Shown here one piece after another: positions 52,705-61,467 of a stretch of DNA of 64,000 nt. Position 1 is the first letter of the stretch, and each line of letters opens with the position of its first letter. A program made the translations under genes and the position numbers. Source of the DNA: Streptomyces sp. SLBN-118 (lineage in GTDB: Bacteria; Actinomycetota; Actinomycetes; Streptomycetales; Streptomycetaceae). The notes under the pieces are model-generated. The model saw nothing but the letters and a program-made list of their open reading frames with translations, had not been told where the DNA came from and did no database searches. The DNA lies in assembly GCF_006715635.1 (NCBI RefSeq), contig NZ_VFNP01000002.1, positions 434,001 to 498,000 of the forward strand, written 5' to 3'.

Positions 52705-53100
52705 TCAGCACTCCTCGGAAATGGGTTCACGGGTGCGTTGGTGCCCCTCGCCGTCCTCCACGTGCACGCCGGCGATCTGCAGTTCCCGGCCCGAGAGCAG
52801 TTCGTCGGTCGCCTTTCCGCACAGCGGACAGCACAGCTGCGGCGGCATGCCGACCGCCCACTCGTCCGCGCAGGCCTCGCAGCGGGCACGACCCGGGACG
52901 GACTCCGTGACCAGCTCGGCACCTTCCAGCACGGTTCCGGCACAGGCCAGTTCGAAGCAGAAGGAGAGGGCGTCGGGGACCACTCCGGCCAGCTCGCCGA
53001 CGAGGAGCCGTACGGACGTCACGGCGGCGACATCGCCTGCCTCGGCGGCCGCCCGCTCCACCTGGTCGACGACAGCCACCGCGATGGACATCTCGTGCAT
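52705..53100 (-). CDS. hypA: Nickel metallochaperone HypA
   Basis: 131 residues from ATG 53100 (MHEMSIAV; His2 is the nickel ligand). A zinc ribbon with CEAC and CPLC pairs (residues about 80-110) is present, plus extra Cys in the second knuckle (QLCCPLCG). Hands nickel to HypB and then to the hydrogenase large subunit. First gene of the hypABFCDE operon. The 19-residue N-terminal extension seen in a longer frame is rejected. Confidence 0.94.
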   Translation of the reverse strand: MHEMSIAVAVVDQVERAAAEAGDVAAVTSVRLLVGELAGVVPDALSFCFELACAGTVLEGAELVTESVPGRARCEACADEWAVGMPPQLCCPLCGKATDELLSGRELQIAGVHVEDGEGHQRTREPISEEC

Positions 53101-53389
53101 CGCTCTCCGTCCTGGCGCAGGCCGACCGCTGTGCTGAGGGCTGGGGCCGTTCGGCACCCATTACAGGCCGGGACCCGGCGGCCGGGAGCCCGGCACGCCG
53201 TCGCGGCCGGGCCGCGTACACCGTTCGGGGGCAGCGGCGGCACGACACTCGGGCCCCCGGACCGGCATGCGCACCCGGCCTCACTGATCACTTCAGGACG
53301 ACGTTCACCTGCCGGGGAGTCGCCCCGATCACCCGTGACGCGCGGCCTACCCTGCCTGAACTGACGTCCCATCACGAAAGGACCATGTC

Positions 53390-53806
53390 GTGCCCTCTCG
53401 ACTCAACCCGTACATCGCCTTCGACGGCACCGCCCGGCAAGCCATGGAGTTCTACAAGGGGATCTTCGGCGGCACCCTGACGATGAACACCTTCGGCGAC
53501 TTCGGCCAGAAGGAAGCCGGAGAGGCCGCCGACAAGATCATGCACAGCATGCTCGAGACCGACAGTGGCTTCACGCTCATGGCCGCCGACACCCCGCCGG
53601 GGATGGAGTACCAGCACGGCAACAACATCTCCGTGAGCCTGAGCGGAGACGACGCCGCCGAACTGCGCGGCTACTGGGACAAGCTTTCCGGCGACGGCAC
53701 GGTATCGGTCCCCATGGAGAAGCAGATGTGGGGCGACGTCTTCGGCATGTGTACGGATCGCTTCGGCATCACCTGGCTGGTCAACATCAGCGAGCAGCAG
53801 GCCTGA
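53390..53806 (+). CDS. VOC-superfamily (PhnB/glyoxalase-like) protein
   Basis: 138 residues from GTG 53390, preceded by GAAAGGA. PhnB-like beta-alpha-beta-beta-beta halves: LNPYIAFDGTARQAMEFYKG, MAADTPPGMEY and the end MWGDVFGMCTDRFGITWLVN. Metal-dependent enzymes or sequestrants in this family are hard to tell apart, and no catalytic assignment is made. It diverges from hypA and converges on the TetR gene. Confidence 0.85.
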   Translation: MPSRLNPYIAFDGTARQAMEFYKGIFGGTLTMNTFGDFGQKEAGEAADKIMHSMLETDSGFTLMAADTPPGMEYQHGNNISVSLSGDDAAELRGYWDKLSGDGTVSVPMEKQMWGDVFGMCTDRFGITWLVNISEQQA

Positions 53807-53814
53807 ACGGCAGC

Positions 53815-53851
53815 GACGCACCGGCCCCTCCCCCGAGGCGGCCGGCGCGTC
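53815..53851. terminator. Hairpin between the VOC and TetR genes
   Basis: GACGCACCGGCC (53815-53826) and GGCCGGCGCGTC (53840-53851) pair with one mismatch. It lies between convergent genes. Confidence 0.7.
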
Positions 53852-53913
53852 GGTCGCGGCGGAGCACACCCGGCGCGGGCGTGCGGGCGCTGCGGACTGG
53901 AGAGGTCCGCCGC

Positions 53914-54513
53914 TTACTTGTGGCCCTCGGCGCCGGCGATGACCGCGCTCACGACCTTGTGCACGGCTCCTGCTTCCGGCGGGGCACCCTTCCGGTCGGC
54001 GAAGACCATGTGCACCGCCCCGATCAGCGTGGGAGCGAGGGTGTCGACGTCGGCATCGGCCACGAGGCGCCCCTGTTCACGCTCAGTCGTCAAGTACGAG
54101 GCGATCACGGCCGCGGCTTCCGTCAGCACCGGAATGCCTGTCGGCGTGGTCCGGCGCAGACGCGCGCGCAGGTCATCCCGGGAGGTGACGAGGCCGACGA
54201 TCGCCACAGCGACCGACCCGAACAGGTTCGTCAGGGCGCCGGCGAGGTTGCCGGCGACGGTGCCGGTCCCCGCCAAGGCGCCCAGGGCGGTGGCCTGCTC
54301 GCCGATCCGGGCGATGCGGTCGAGCACGAACTCGGCGAGGAAGGCGTCGAAGTCGGCGAAGTGCCGGTGCAGGACGCCCTTGGCGCAGCCTGCCTCAGTG
54401 GTGACCGACCGGCTGGTCAGCGCGCTCGGCCCGCCCCGGAGCAGGACACGCTCCGCGGCGTCGAACAGCTGATCCCGCACGTCGCGGATGACCACCCCTG
54501 TCGGCACGTGCAT
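53914..54513 (-). CDS. TetR-family repressor
   Basis: 199 residues. N-terminal HTH (about 10-55: RDQLFDAAERVLLRGGPSA, SRSVTTEAGCAKGVLHRHF) and a helical ligand domain (ending ITGAVHMVF-like segment and AVIAGAEGHK). It diverges from the methyltransferase remnant and two matching palindromes lie between them, so it very probably represses that gene and itself. Ligand unknown. Confidence 0.88.
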   Translation of the reverse strand: MHVPTGVVIRDVRDQLFDAAERVLLRGGPSALTSRSVTTEAGCAKGVLHRHFADFDAFLAEFVLDRIARIGEQATALGALAGTGTVAGNLAGALTNLFGSVAVAIVGLVTSRDDLRARLRRTTPTGIPVLTEAAAVIASYLTTEREQGRLVADADVDTLAPTLIGAVHMVFADRKGAPPEAGAVHKVVSAVIAGAEGHK

Positions 54514-54539
54514 CCCTCCTCACTGACTGGGCCACCCCG

Positions 54540-54584
54540 TTGACGAGTGGGCATACGCCCACTACTAATGGGCACATGCCCACT
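54540..54584 (+). promoter_or_regulatory. Promoter overlapped by two TetR-type operators
   Basis: TTGACG (54540-54545), a 17-bp spacer and TACTAA (54563-54568) form a consensus-like promoter. Operator 1, AGTGGGCATACGCCCACT (54546-54563), fills the spacer, and operator 2, AATGGGCACATGCCCACT (54567-54584), covers the expected start. They differ in a few bases and lie 21 bp apart, that is on the same DNA face. Two-site repression of the methyltransferase by the neighbouring TetR is inferred. Confidence 0.75.
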
Positions 54585-55406
54585 TTACCTCCGGAGCGAT
54601 CGCCTCTCTCGGAACACAAGCCTCATGAACACCGACAGGTGGCGCAGTCGTTCGGCTCGGATGCCGAACGCTACGACAGGACTCGGCCCCACTATCCCGA
54701 AGACATGGTGGACCGGATCGTCGCCGGCAGTCCCGGCCCCGATGTCCTCGACGTCGGCTGCGGTACCGGAATCGCCGCCCGGTAGTTTCAGGTGGCCGGT
54801 TGCAGGGTGCTCGGGGTCGAGCCCGACGCGCGGATGGCCGACCTGGCGCGGCGGCTCGGAGTCGATGTTGACGTAGCGGCGTTCGAAGCCTGGGACCCGG
54901 CAGGCCGGGATTTCGACGCGGTCGTCGCCGGTCAGGCCTGGCACTGGATCGACCCGATTGCGGAAGCGGCCAAGGCCGCGCAGGCACTGCGGCCCGGCGG
55001 CCGACTGGCAGCGTTCTGGAACGTGTTCCAGCTTCCGCCCGACGTGGCGGAGGCCTTCGCCACGGTCTACCGCCAGGTGAGGCCCGACGCCCCAATCAAT
55101 CTCCAGACGATGACGAAGCAAGCCCTGGACGGGTACCAGGTGATGCTCACCAAGACGGCCGACGGGATCCGAGAGGCGGTCGGGTTCAGCGACCCGGAGC
55201 ACTGGCGATTCAACTGGGAGTGGCCTTACACCCGGGACGCGTGGCTGGAACAGATGCCCACGCTTGGCGCCCTCACCCAACTCCCGTCGGAAAAGCAGGC
55301 GGAGATACTGACCGGCGTCGGGGCCGCCATCGACGCGATGGGTGGCAGCTTCACGATGCGATACGCGACGGTGGCGGTCACAGCGACCCGAACCGTCGCC
55401 GCCTGA
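54576..55406 (+). pseudogene. Class I SAM methyltransferase with internal amber codon
   Basis: One frame runs from ATG 54576 through QVAQSFGSDAERYDRTRPHY and the SAM motif VLDVGCGTGIAAR, is then cut by TAG at 54783-54785, and continues without shift as FQVAGCRVLGVEPDARMADL, AWHWIDPIAEAAKAAQAL, PGGRLAAFWN to 55406. A CAG (Gln) to TAG change restores one 276-residue methyltransferase. The truncated front lacks most of the fold, so the gene is inactive unless suppressed. The fourth codon is TTA, which would make it bldA-dependent. Predicted +1 falls on the ATG, so a leaderless transcript is possible. Confidence 0.82.
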
Positions 55407-56306
55407 CTCGGCGAGCGCGTACCGCGTTGCTGGGGGACGGCGACCAGCACGCGGCCTCGGCCACCGGCGTCGACACGGTCGTGGGGTCTTGGCGATCTCG
55501 TCCAGCGGGTAGCGATCGCCGCTGTCCACTGTGAGAGCCCCCACGGCGGCTGCGGCGGTGAGGTCACGGGCGGCTTGCTGTTTCGCCCGCTTGGCCAACA
55601 CAGCCTCGAGCCCGGTCATCCGGTGGTATCCGGAGACTGCCCGGAGACGGTCGACAAAGACCTCGCGGATGTCGTCGATGACGGCCAGCGCGGGACTGTG
55701 CGCGCTGATGTTGGGCGCTGTGCTGACGCACCTGCGGGCCGGTCGAACGGTCGGCCGGGCTTGCCGAGCCCGCCGAAGCCTACTGGGCGCACAGATCGCG
55801 GCTGGCCTGGGAGTGAGAGCTCCGGACCGGCAACCTGCCCCCGCACTCGCTCACATGCCAGAGCTGCCGTATCCCAGGGTGGACGCGCACACAGGGGCGC
55901 AGGTCTCGTCACACCCGACGGCAAGGGGCGGAGTACATCACAGGGGCGAAGAGAATCACCGCGCCGAACAGGACGCTCGGCCCCTGAAGCTGAACCCAGT
56001 TGACTCCCTGTGAGCCGTGGTTGTGGGCTCGGACGCCAAAGCGGGGGTGCTGATGTGACCAGCCACGACCTTCAACTGAGTTGCGTAGCCCACGTTTCAG
56101 CCGCTCGTTGAACACTGCCTCTCTTCGGCCCGTTGACCTCGGTAACCGGTGCCCGACCACAGACCGGCGAGTGAGTGAGGTTCGCACATGCCAAGGATCC
56201 TTCCGAAAGACACCGAACGGCGCCTTCCGACCGCCTGTTGCTGCCCAACCTGGTCGACGGGCCACCGCAGCTCCTTCCAGCGAATCACGCTCTGAGCGGT
56301 CGAACC
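55407..56306. other. 900-bp stretch with no confident gene
   Basis: On the minus strand about 55480-55710 one frame encodes SPALAVIDDIREVFVDRLRA, then MTGLEAVLAKRAKQQAARD and ALTVDSGDRYPLDEIAKT, which reads like coding sequence of a lost gene, but no family is recognised and it has no clear ends. The remainder has no motif. It is flanked by the methyltransferase pseudogene and the SCO2400-type gene and looks like degraded DNA. Confidence 0.35.
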
Positions 56307-57047
56307 ATGGACTACTGCTCTCCTTGCCGCCGCCCCCTCAACGGCGCCGTGACGTGTCCGGAATGCGGTGCATACGACTCGGACATGGCAACACCGGGCG
56401 ATCGGAGCGGCGATGGCCCGCCAGCCGGTCCGGCAGCCGGTCCGGCAGTGCCGGATGCCCTCCTCATCGAGGGACCGAACTCCCTTGGGTCTCATGATGT
56501 TTCCTGGTCCCCTGCTCCCTCGGCCGATGTGCCCGCGGCCCAACGCCGGTGTCCACCGCGACTGAAGAAGTACGGCGGCCGGACTCTTGCCGCGGCCACC
56601 TTTGCCATGCTTGGCGGCCTTGCCGCTGCATCGCTGCTGCCCCCGCAGTCCGTCGGCGACCCACGCGCAGCGGTCAGCCCGGACCAGGCGTCCCCCGATG
56701 AGCCCGATGTCGCTGTCACCGCATCACCTGGCGTGTCACGTTTGCCGGAACGTCCGGCCACACACCCAGCCAGAGGGAGCGTCCGGGACCGGAACAGTGG
56801 CACGACTCGGCGCCCTCGCGCGAGGGCCACTGACCGGGAATCACCGGCTTCTCGAACTCCCGCAGCCCCCACCAGTCCGCCGGCAAGAGCAACGCCGACG
56901 CCCCGCCCCTCACCTGGGCGCCCCAGCCACTCGGCGGCGCCGACAGCTACCCCTTCGGCAAGCCCCACCGGCAGTGCCAGCGCCCCGCCCACGAGCAGCC
57001 CTGCGCCGAGCACCACCGGTACACCAGAGACCGGTGTTCGGGGGTAA
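56307..57047 (+). CDS. SCO2400-family zinc-ribbon membrane protein
   Basis: 246 residues from ATG 56307: MDYCSPCRRPLNGAVTCPEC with two CxxC pairs, a form of zinc ribbon found in the Streptomyces SCO2400 family. Then LAAATFAMLGGLAAASLL (about 98-115) is a single membrane helix, followed by a long Pro/Thr/Ser/Ala-rich extracytoplasmic tail to the end. Homologues are uncharacterised. A longer in-frame ORF from 56175 is rejected in favour of this start. A strong hairpin follows. Confidence 0.75.
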   Translation: MDYCSPCRRPLNGAVTCPECGAYDSDMATPGDRSGDGPPAGPAAGPAVPDALLIEGPNSLGSHDVSWSPAPSADVPAAQRRCPPRLKKYGGRTLAAATFAMLGGLAAASLLPPQSVGDPRAAVSPDQASPDEPDVAVTASPGVSRLPERPATHPARGSVRDRNSGTTRRPRARATDRESPASRTPAAPTSPPARATPTPRPSPGRPSHSAAPTATPSASPTGSASAPPTSSPAPSTTGTPETGVRG

Positions 57048-57060
57048 TGACGGAGTCGTT

Positions 57061-57100
57061 GCTGCCGCCGCGGCACGCAGGTGCGTGACGCGGCGGCAGC
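57061..57100 (+). terminator. Long hairpin after the SCO2400-type gene
   Basis: GCTGCCGCCGCG (57061-57072) pairs perfectly with CGCGGCGGCAGC (57089-57100), and CACGC/GCGTG extend the stem inside the loop. It starts 14 bases after the stop codon at 57047. Confidence 0.8.
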
Positions 57101-57473
57101 ACGCCTGGGCCCTGGCTGCCCTGCCCCTCCAGCATTTAGATCTCCAGGGGTACACGCACGCCCCGTCAGGGCCCGTCCCCGGTCAGCGGGTGAAAACAGG
57201 GGCAGGCCGTCGTTCGTGCCCGGTGCCTGGGCAGCCCATCGGAGACAAATGCCTTGAACCGACCCTTGTCCCATCACCGAAACCCGATTAGGGTTCGGCA
57301 ATGTCGAACATCGGTCGGCAGGCACTTCCCTCCGCTTCCGCGGAACCGACCGTGCACAGCGGTCGACTCAGTGTTACCGGCCGCTGGTCAGAGAGTCAGA
57401 GAGAGCGCCCTTCAGGAGGGCGTACGTCAGCAGCCGCCGGTAACCCTGCCGGGCAAATCCACCGGGAATCGCC
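57101..57473. other. Intergenic, 373 bp, no gene recognised
   Basis: Between the terminator and the anti-sigma-like ATPase. No family motif on either strand; it should hold that gene's promoter. An in-frame ATG at 57474 ends the stretch. Confidence 0.5.
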
Positions 57474-58046
57474 ATGCTAACCACCGTCTCGAATCCGTAC
57501 GCGGCACGGCGCGGCACGCATACCCACCGCGTCCCGGCCGCTCGCCCAGATCCGCGCAATGCGGTGCGCGTCTACGCCTTCACCGTGCGTGCGGTTCCCG
57601 CGGAGGTCTCGGTCGCCAGAAAAAGGGCGGCCCGCGTCCTATGGGACTGGGGGCTGCACGAGGACGGATTGCACACGGCCTCGCTCGTGATTTCCGAGCT
57701 GGTCGGCAATGCCGCACGGCACGCCGCCCCGCATTCTGTCAGGACCACGGTGGCCCTCACCAGAACCGGGACAATGCTGGCGCTGGCCGTGCACGACGAC
57801 CACCCCTTCCTGCCGCTGCCACGGCTCCAGGCCGACCCCGGACAGGACTGCGGGCGAGGCTTGCTGATCGTCGAGAGCCTCGCCCGCGAGGCCGGCGGCG
57901 CATTGCAGGTGCGTCCGATGGCCGAGCGCGGCAAGGAAATCCAGGCGGTCTTCCCCGCCGCCGACTCCGCGGACAGCGCGGACCTCGCAGCATGTCTGGC
58001 CGCCGCCTGCCCGGTGATGCACTTTCAGCGGCAGAGAATCAGCTGA
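57474..58046 (+). CDS. Anti-sigma-type (RsbW-like) ATPase
   Basis: 190 residues. After a basic N-terminal extension (1-32) comes a single HATPase_c domain: ASLVISELVGNAARHAA (N-box), LAVHDDHPFLPLPRLQ and the G-box DCGRGLLIVESLAREAGG. This is the stand-alone serine-kinase form that phosphorylates or binds anti-sigma antagonists in Streptomyces. It precedes the PAS-SpoIIE gene, which could be the matching phosphatase, by 322 bp; the pairing is inference. Confidence 0.85.
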   Translation: MLTTVSNPYAARRGTHTHRVPAARPDPRNAVRVYAFTVRAVPAEVSVARKRAARVLWDWGLHEDGLHTASLVISELVGNAARHAAPHSVRTTVALTRTGTMLALAVHDDHPFLPLPRLQADPGQDCGRGLLIVESLAREAGGALQVRPMAERGKEIQAVFPAADSADSADLAACLAAACPVMHFQRQRIS

Positions 58047-58368
58047 CCCGGGCCACGCTGAGCTGCGCCACCTGCGTGCAGCGCAGCACCTCCCCGAAGA
58101 AAGCGGTCCCGCCCTCATAGCCCCAGAGTGGAGTCACGCGGCATCTTCCCAGGTCAGCCGCTGATGGCAGTGTATCCAGCCCGCGCCTCCACGGGCTCGG
58201 GACCCACCATCCGCTCGCCGTCGCGTAGCCGGCACAGCGGAGACTGGGGGGTGCGTGGTCGGCGGGTGGCAGGAGACGATGGAGTAGCTCGAAAGCGACG
58301 GGCGACGGGGCGCGGCCCCAGCCGTGGCAGGCAGCACCACGCGGCGGCGGGCGGAAGGAGTGCCGGGG
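58047..58368. other. Intergenic, 322 bp; possible short minus-strand frame
   Basis: Minus strand 58137 to 58039 encodes a 32-residue frame MTPLWGYEGGTAFFGEVLRC with continuing open coding upstream. It could be a gene tail but has no clear start, homology or ribosome site. Otherwise nothing is recognised. Confidence 0.25.
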
Positions 58369-59910
58369 ATGGGTCCAACCGGGTCCTTCGGGGACGACCG
58401 AGGACAGACTGCGACTGCCTCCGCCTCGTCAGGTGGTCTGCTGGACGTGCTGGGCGTCGCCGCCGTCCTGCTCGACGCCGAGGGCAGAATCGTTCTCTGG
58501 AGCCCACAGGCCGAGGATCTCTTCGGCCACAGCGCCGAGGAGGCAGTCGGCCAGTACGCGGGCCGCTTGCTGGTCCGCAAGGATCAGGTGGAGGTCGTAC
58601 TGGACACCTTCGCCCGGGTCATGGCCGGAGGCGGCAGCTGGGCCGGCGTCTTTCCCGTCCGGCACAAGGACGGCAGCACTCTTCTGGTGGAGTTCCGCAA
58701 CATGCGGCTTCAGGACGACCAGGGGGACTACTACGCCCTCGGCCTGGCCACGGATCAGGCAACGGTACGGCAGGTCGAAAGGGATCTGGCGCTGTCCGCC
58801 CGTCTGGTCACCCAGACGCCGATCGGACTGGGCGTACTGGACACCGACCTGCGGTACGTCTCGGTCAACCCGGCGGAGGAGCGGATGAACGGCGTGCCTG
58901 CCGCCGAACATGTGGGCCGGCACGTCCACGAGGTACTGCCCTTCCTGGACCCGTCTTTCGAAGGGACGATGCGCAAGGTATTGGCTACCGGCACCCCGGT
59001 CTCGGATCAGTACACCGTCGGCCGCACCCCCGCTGACCCGGACAACGAGCACGCCTGGTCGATCTCTTTCCACCGGCTCGAAGCGCCCAACGGGGAAGTG
59101 CTGGGGGTGGTGACCTCCAGCGTGGACGTCACCGAGCGGCACCGTGCCGTCGAGGAACAACGCCGCACCGTTCTCACCCTCCAGCGCAGCCTGCTGCCCC
59201 ACCCGCCACCACAACGGCCTGGGCTGGCTGTCGCGTCCCGCTACCAGCCCGCCCAGGCAGCCAGCGAGATCGGCGGCGACTGGTTCGACGTCATTGCGCT
59301 CGGCGGCGACAAGACCGCCCTCGTCGTGGGAGACGTCATGGGCAGCGGCGTCAGCGCGGCCGCCACCATGGGCCAGCTCCGCACCGCCACCCGCACCCTG
59401 GCCGGCCTCGACCTCGACCCCGCCCAGGTCTTCCAGCACCTCGACCACATCACCGAGGACCTGCAGCAGGAAACGATCGCCACCTGCGTCTACGCCGTCT
59501 ACGACCCGCACAGCGCGCAGTGCCACGTCTCCCTCGCCGGGCACCTGCCTCCCGTACTCCTCCATCCCGACGGCAAGCGCGAACTTCTGGACCTGCCCAC
59601 CGGCGCACCGCTCGGCGGCTGCGGCGTGGCCTTCGACACGACCCGCCTCGACTTCGCGCCGGGCGACCAACTCGTCCTCTACACCGATGGGCTGGTCGAG
59701 ACCCGCGACCAGCCCATCGACGCTCGCCTGGACACCCTCCTCGAATTCCTCGACGACCCCACTCGCTCGCTGGACGACACCTGCGACCTGCTGCTGGACT
59801 CGCTGCGCCACCCGGGAGTCCACGACGATGTGGCCCTGCTCATCGCCCGGGCCGGGCCCTGGCCGGCGGGCGCACCCCGCGGCCCACGAGACTGGCCGGC
59901 TCGGCCTTGA
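58369..59910 (+). CDS. PAS-PAS-SpoIIE phosphatase
   Basis: 513 residues from ATG 58369 (AAGGAG eight bases upstream; GTG 58324 is an alternative). PAS 1 (about 20-130, LFGHSAEEAVGQYAGRL), PAS 2 (about 150-265, LGVLDTDLRYVSVNPAEERM) and a C-terminal SpoIIE phosphatase (about 285-495: EIGGDWFDVIALGGDKTA, LAGHLPPVLLHPDG, LVLYTDGLVETRDQ, DDVALLIARAG). No ATPase domain is fused, unlike the 476-2905 gene. It probably controls an anti-sigma antagonist with the ATPase gene just upstream. Confidence 0.9.
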   Translation: MGPTGSFGDDRGQTATASASSGGLLDVLGVAAVLLDAEGRIVLWSPQAEDLFGHSAEEAVGQYAGRLLVRKDQVEVVLDTFARVMAGGGSWAGVFPVRHKDGSTLLVEFRNMRLQDDQGDYYALGLATDQATVRQVERDLALSARLVTQTPIGLGVLDTDLRYVSVNPAEERMNGVPAAEHVGRHVHEVLPFLDPSFEGTMRKVLATGTPVSDQYTVGRTPADPDNEHAWSISFHRLEAPNGEVLGVVTSSVDVTERHRAVEEQRRTVLTLQRSLLPHPPPQRPGLAVASRYQPAQAASEIGGDWFDVIALGGDKTALVVGDVMGSGVSAAATMGQLRTATRTLAGLDLDPAQVFQHLDHITEDLQQETIATCVYAVYDPHSAQCHVSLAGHLPPVLLHPDGKRELLDLPTGAPLGGCGVAFDTTRLDFAPGDQLVLYTDGLVETRDQPIDARLDTLLEFLDDPTRSLDDTCDLLLDSLRHPGVHDDVALLIARAGPWPAGAPRGPRDWPARP

Positions 59911-60253
59911 GAAGGCGGGCCCTGGGCCCTGCTCCTCCCTCATGCCGCGATCAGGGTCCGACTGAAATGGGCCGACTTACTTACGATTTCGACTGAAGCT
60001 TGCCTTTCTGGCACAACTTGTTGTCAACCGCTGCGCTAGGCGAGTTCGGCCAGAATGATGCGTTCCAGGACAGAGCCGGATCCCGGCCCGGCGGTTGATG
60101 CTGACGCCGGACGCGCGGACTCCCGGAGTTCTGTGCTGGGCGACGAACCACGTGGACTGATCTCACGCCCCCTGCGGAACCTGTGTGATCTTGTGGACGC
60201 GCTGGGCTTATGCGTGCGGCGAGCAGGCCCCGAACTCGATTGAAGGAGTCCCT
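59911..60253. other. Intergenic, 343 bp, no gene recognised
   Basis: Contains the small palindrome ACAACTTGTTGT (60013-60024) but no family motif. The palindrome is noted but its function is unknown. Confidence 0.4.
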
Positions 60254-60725
60254 TTGGACACGGATCCCTTGGCGACCCTCGCGATGAGCGGCGCACACAC
60301 CATCGTCGCTGCGATGGCCACGAGTGCGTGGGAGTCCGCCCAAGCCGCCACGGCCCGGCTGTTTCATCGCCGGCCACGCCTTGGAGACAGTCGAAGCGCA
60401 GTTGTGCGGTGATGCCGCCCTCGTGGAGGATGACGAAGACTCAGACGACGTCCGCCGGGACTTGGTCGGGCCCTGGAAGCGTCGGCTGGCGGCGCTCCTG
60501 CGCGAGCACCCCGAGGCCGCAGACGAGCTGCGAGCAATGGTGGAGAACGTGTGCCGTGAGCTCCCCCAGAGCGGGCAGAGTTGGGCGCAGCGCAATACCG
60601 CCCATGACGGCGGTCAGCTCTTCGCTGTCCAGGGCGGCGGCAGCATCCACGTGAGTCACCTGTCACCCTCGCCGGCGCGGGGACGTGCCCCCGGCGACGG
60701 AGCGGACCGCGGCGGTGACCGTTGA
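60254..60725 (+). pseudogene. Frameshifted Streptomyces-type hypothetical gene
   Basis: TTG 60254 with GAAGGAG upstream starts MDTDPLATLAMSGAHTIVAA, but near 60370 the frame breaks; the next frame continues AGHALETVEAQLCGDAALVE, DEDSDDVRRDLVGPWKRRLA, EHPEAADELRAMVENVCREL and SWAQRNTAHDGGQLFAVQGG to 60725. Such genes are common in Streptomyces next to NTPase or effector modules; function unknown. The shift lies in a CGCCGGCCACGCC run. No NTPase partner follows. Confidence 0.72.
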
Positions 60726-60810
60726 ACCAAGAGGCAACTCCCGTTGAGGGGAACTACGTCACTGCGGACGCCGGCCGGCAGCCCTCCCGTCCTCGGTGCG
60801 GTGGTCTGCT

Positions 60811-60963
60811 GTGAACGCGTCCCCAGGGACGGCAAACGGCGGCCCGGATCCGAGCATCGTGCCCGGTTCGTACTACTCACAGACGAACAAGGCCGACACG
60901 TCGTTCCTCGTGCAGCACGGCGACCTGCATGTCAACTACTCCGTCGCCGAAACGCCCCGGTAA
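60811..60963 (+). CDS. 50-residue peptide, apparent paralogue of the upstream gene tail
   Basis: GTG 60811 to TAA 60963. Its last part SYYSQTNKADTSFLVQHGDL aligns with the tail SWAQRNTAHDGGQLFAVQGG of the preceding gene, including the following HV residues (LHV versus IHV). So it is a related short protein or a fragment of a second copy. No ribosome site stands out. Function unknown; possibly the end of a lost NTPase-associated protein. Confidence 0.45.
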   Translation: MNASPGTANGGPDPSIVPGSYYSQTNKADTSFLVQHGDLHVNYSVAETPR

Positions 60964-61020
60964 ATGGGTCACTTCCAGAGCACGGAAGCTGCGGGCACCG
61001 ACTCCCGGCACCTTGCGAGT

Positions 61021-61424
61021 CCAGGAGGGAGACCGGCATGAAGTGGTCGCTGCGCGCGGCAACCCGCTCGGCCACGAGAGCGCGCTCGACGCTCAGATGC
61101 AGGAACCACACCTGCGGCCCTGCCTCGCACAGCATGTCCCGGTAGCGGCGCTTCAGCGCCGAACACGAGACGACCCCACCCTCCCCTGCCCGGCTGCGGT
61201 CGCGGATCCAGCCCGCGATGGCCGTCAGCCAAGGGAGGCGGTCATCATCGTCGAGAGGCTGTTTCCGAGGCCATCTTCACGATGTTGGCGGGCGGATGGA
61301 AGTCGTCCGCCTCCGCGTAGGAGACACCCAGCTCCTCGGCCGGCAGCCGACCGATCGTGCTCTTCCCGCAACCGGCCACCCCCATGACCACCACGACGCC
61401 TCGCGAACGACCGTCGCTGCCCAT
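61021..61424 (-). pseudogene. Gluconate kinase remnant
   Basis: Starts near 61424 with VVVMGVAGCGKSTIGRLPAE (Walker A of gluconokinase) and SYAEADDFHPPANIVKMA, then a one-base shift near 61254 separates it from LDDDDRLPWLTAIAGWIRDR, SCSALKRRYRDMLCEAG and QVWFLHLSVERALVAERVAA. It ends SLLDSQ and then loses homology, so the C-terminus is gone as well. Related family: gntK-type kinases phosphorylating gluconate. Inactive as read. Confidence 0.8.
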
Positions 61425-61467
61425 GTACCACCCCTCGTAGCCGGTCGGGCACAAGGGTAGCCGGTGC

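Noticed and set aside
58039..58137. Short minus-strand frame MTPLWGYEGGTAFF...
   Set aside because: Open coding continues upstream without a start and no homology is known; too short to call.
60013..60024. Palindrome ACAACTTGTTGT as an operator or att site
   Set aside because: Arms are only five bases, with no linked regulator, integrase or tRNA; likely chance.
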